Origin: Nocardia takedensis NBRC 100417
Lineage (GTDB): Bacteria > Actinomycetota > Actinomycetes > Mycobacteriales > Mycobacteriaceae
Direction of reading: 5' to 3'
Assembly: GCF_000308695.1 (NCBI RefSeq)
Contig: NZ_BAGG01000009.1
Location: forward strand, 89,822-153,821
Length of the DNA stretch: 64,000 bases
Shown: piece after piece, positions 62,349-64,000 of the stretch
How positions within the stretch are numbered: the first letter of the stretch is position 1
Layout: the number at the start of each line of letters is the position of its first letter
Notes under the pieces: model-generated
Seen by the model: only the letters and a program-made list of their open reading frames with translations
What the model was told of the DNA's origin: nothing
Databases searched by the model: none
Made by a program: the position numbers and the translations under genes

Positions 62349-63155
62349 GTGGCACTCGAAATCGATCTGGCCGGACGCGTAGTCCTCGTCACCGGCGGCG
62401 TGCGCGGCGTCGGCGCGGGCGTGAGCCGGGTATTCCTCGAAGCGGGAGCGACCGTGGTGGCCTGCGCGCGCCGCCCCGCCGACGCCCCCGTCACCGCGGG
62501 CGGTCGGGAGATCGAATACCTGCCCTGCGACGTGCGCGACCCCGATTCGGTCACCGAACTCATCGAAACCGTCAAGGCCCGGCACGGCCGCCTGGACCAC
62601 CTGGTCAACAACGCCGGCGGCGCCCCGTACGCCGAGGCCGCCACCGCCAGTCGCAACTTCCACGCCAAGATCGTCGAACTCAACCTGCTCGCCCCGCTGC
62701 TGGTCTCCCAGGCCGCCTACGCGGTGATGAAGGATCAACCCGACGGCGGATCGATAGTCATGATCTCCAGCGTCAGCGGGGTACGCCCCTCGCCCGGCAC
62801 CGCCGCCTACGGCGCGGCCAAAGCCGGAATGGACAGCCTCACCAGGACTCTCGCTGTCGAATGGGCGCCGCGAGTGCGGATCAACTCGCTCGTCGTCGGC
62901 ATGGTCCGCACCGAACTCGCCGAACTGCACTACGGCGACAACGACGGCATCGACGCGGTCAGCACCACCATCCCGCTGGGCCGCATGGCCACCCCCGAGG
63001 ACATCGGCCGGTGCGCGGTCTTCCTCAGCTCGCCGCTGGCCGCCTACGTCAGCGGCGCGACCCTGCTCGTGCACGGCGGCGGCGAACGCCCCGCCTTCCT
63101 CGACGCCGCGACCGCCGAACACGGCAACGGTCACGTCGCGCGCGAGAACGCCTGA
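62349..63155 (+). CDS. SDR-family oxidoreductase, Rv3549c-like
   Basis: The 268-residue SDR starts at GTG 62349 very near its promoter. The motif TGGVRGVGAGVSRVF, NNAGGAP, and the S-Y-K triad (MISSVSGVRPSPGTAAYGAAKAG, written here in two parts: MISSVSG and AAYGAAKAG) are complete. It is in the KstR2 regulon next to echA20, as Rv3549c is. The precise ring C/D substrate is not known to me. Followed 32 bp later by another SDR gene. Confidence 0.85.
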   Translation: MALEIDLAGRVVLVTGGVRGVGAGVSRVFLEAGATVVACARRPADAPVTAGGREIEYLPCDVRDPDSVTELIETVKARHGRLDHLVNNAGGAPYAEAATASRNFHAKIVELNLLAPLLVSQAAYAVMKDQPDGGSIVMISSVSGVRPSPGTAAYGAAKAGMDSLTRTLAVEWAPRVRINSLVVGMVRTELAELHYGDNDGIDAVSTTIPLGRMATPEDIGRCAVFLSSPLAAYVSGATLLVHGGGERPAFLDAATAEHGNGHVARENA

Positions 63156-63187
63156 GCACCAACCGGATACGAAAGAGGACAACAGGT

Positions 63188-64000
63188 ATGGACGAGTTGA
63201 TCTGCGCCGGGCGCACCGTGATCGTCACCGGTGCGGGTCGCGGCATCGGCCGCGCGCACGCGCTCGCCTTCGCCGCCGCGGGCGCGAAGGTCGTCGTCAA
63301 CGACATCGGCTCGGCCCTGGACGGCGCCGCCACCACCGAGACCCCCGCCCAGCAGGTCGTCGCCGAGATCGAAGCCCTCGGCGGACAAGCCGTCGCCAAC
63401 GGCGACGACGTCGCCGACTGGGAAGGCGGCCGCAACCTCGTCCGACAGGCCGTCGACACCTTCGGCGGGCTCGACGTGCTGGTCAACAATGCCGGCTTCG
63501 TCCGCGACCGGATGCTGGTCAACCTCGGCGAGGACGAATGGGACGCCGTCATCCGCGTCCACCTCAAAGGCCACTTCGTCACCATGCGGCACGCCGCCGA
63601 ATACTGGCGCGGGGAGAGCAAAGCCGGACGACCGGTCGACGCGCGCGTCATCAACACCAGTTCCGGCGCGGGCTTGCAGGGCAGCGTTGGCCAGAGCAAC
63701 TACGGCGCCGCCAAAGCGGGCATCGCGGGCCTGACCCTCACCGCCGCAGCCGAATTCGGTCGCTACGGGGTCACCGTGAACGCCATCGCCCCCTCCGCGC
63801 GCACCCGCATGACCGAGACCGTCTTCGCCGAGATGATGGCCGCACCGGGCGCGGACTCCTTCGACGCCATGGCGCCGGAGAACATCTCGCCGCTGGTCGT
63901 GTGGTTGGGCAGCCCGCAGTCCGTCGGCGTCACCGGACGCATGTTCGAGGTCGAAGGTGGCAAGGTCGCGCTCGCCGACGGATGGCGCCACGGGGTTGCT
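63188..64000 (+). CDS. SDR-family oxidoreductase, Rv3548c-like, C-terminus beyond window
   Basis: The 271 visible codons start at ATG 63188 behind AAGAGGAC. It has TGAGRGIGRAHALAFA, VVNDIG, NNAGFVRDRM, SSGAGLQGS and SNYGAAKAG. This longer SDR type with an ALDGAATTE insert after strand 2 resembles hydroxyacyl-CoA dehydrogenase-like SDRs such as Rv3548c, which follows the Rv3549c gene in Mycobacterium. Its probable role is oxidation of a hydroxy-CoA intermediate of rings C/D. The last residues are missing. Confidence 0.85.
   Translation, partial: MDELICAGRTVIVTGAGRGIGRAHALAFAAAGAKVVVNDIGSALDGAATTETPAQQVVAEIEALGGQAVANGDDVADWEGGRNLVRQAVDTFGGLDVLVNNAGFVRDRMLVNLGEDEWDAVIRVHLKGHFVTMRHAAEYWRGESKAGRPVDARVINTSSGAGLQGSVGQSNYGAAKAGIAGLTLTAAAEFGRYGVTVNAIAPSARTRMTETVFAEMMAAPGADSFDAMAPENISPLVVWLGSPQSVGVTGRMFEVEGGKVALADGWRHGVA

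Overview
The window looks like chromosomal DNA of a high-GC mycolic-acid actinobacterium, most likely Nocardia or a close Rhodococcus/Gordonia relative. The reasons are very high GC, frequent GTG starts, many 1-8 nt gene overlaps, and proteins that match the Mycobacterium/Rhodococcus cholesterol-degradation set almost gene for gene. No rRNA, tRNA, CRISPR array, insertion sequence or prophage was recognised.

The backbone is a nearly complete steroid (cholesterol) catabolic region with both of its TetR-type repressors. Side chain: kstR (3973-4632) is divergent from fadE34-fadE28-fadE29-chsH2-chsH1-ltp2 (4773-11766); chsH3 lies with kstD (20308-22899). Rings A/B: kstD is divergent from a KstD-like flavoprotein plus hsaE-hsaG-hsaF (23014-27425); hsaA-hsaD-hsaC-hsaB (37589-33996) is divergent from kshA and a small Cys-rich protein (37743-39301). 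Rings C/D (KstR2 type): fadD3-enoyl hydratase-fadE31-fadE32-fadE33 (47605-41967) is divergent from fadE30-ipdF (47698-49685); kstR2-fadA6 lies at 53945-55761; echA20-ipdA-ipdB-ipdC (62282-58795) is divergent from two SDR genes running off the right edge. KstR-like boxes (TnnAACnnGTTnnA) occur at 4724, 22901, 37603 and 37706, and KstR2-like boxes (CAAGnnCTTG type) at 47668, 53914 and 62324, matching this division.

Unrelated genes sit between the steroid blocks. Left edge: a partial zinc/manganese-type ABC binding lipoprotein and an OtsB-GH15 fusion. 11.8-20.3 kb: ECF42-type sigma factor with its YCII partner, NUDIX, TetR/ZapE pair, and a DUF4129-MoxR-DUF58 membrane operon. 27.6-34.0 kb: an unfamiliar same-strand cluster (two TOPRIM-like proteins, a small membrane protein, an asparagine-synthetase-like enzyme lacking the usual N-terminal Cys, and a cupin-like protein), then a hypothetical gene and a RelE/HigA-type toxin-antitoxin pair. 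39.3-41.9 kb: DUF427 protein and MarR-MFS operon. 49.8-53.9 kb: hypotheticals, a secreted CAP protein, and a RAMA-domain protein followed by an Abi-family protein. 55.8-58.7 kb: an MmyB-type regulator and an SDR with matching operators, separated by a BrnT-like toxin-antitoxin module.

The most novel-looking parts are the 27.6-32.5 kb cluster, the MmyB/SDR operator pair split by the toxin module, the RAMA-Abi pair, and the extra flavoprotein and small Cys-rich protein inside the steroid operons. All functional assignments rest on reading protein motifs and remembered family resemblance; no search was run.
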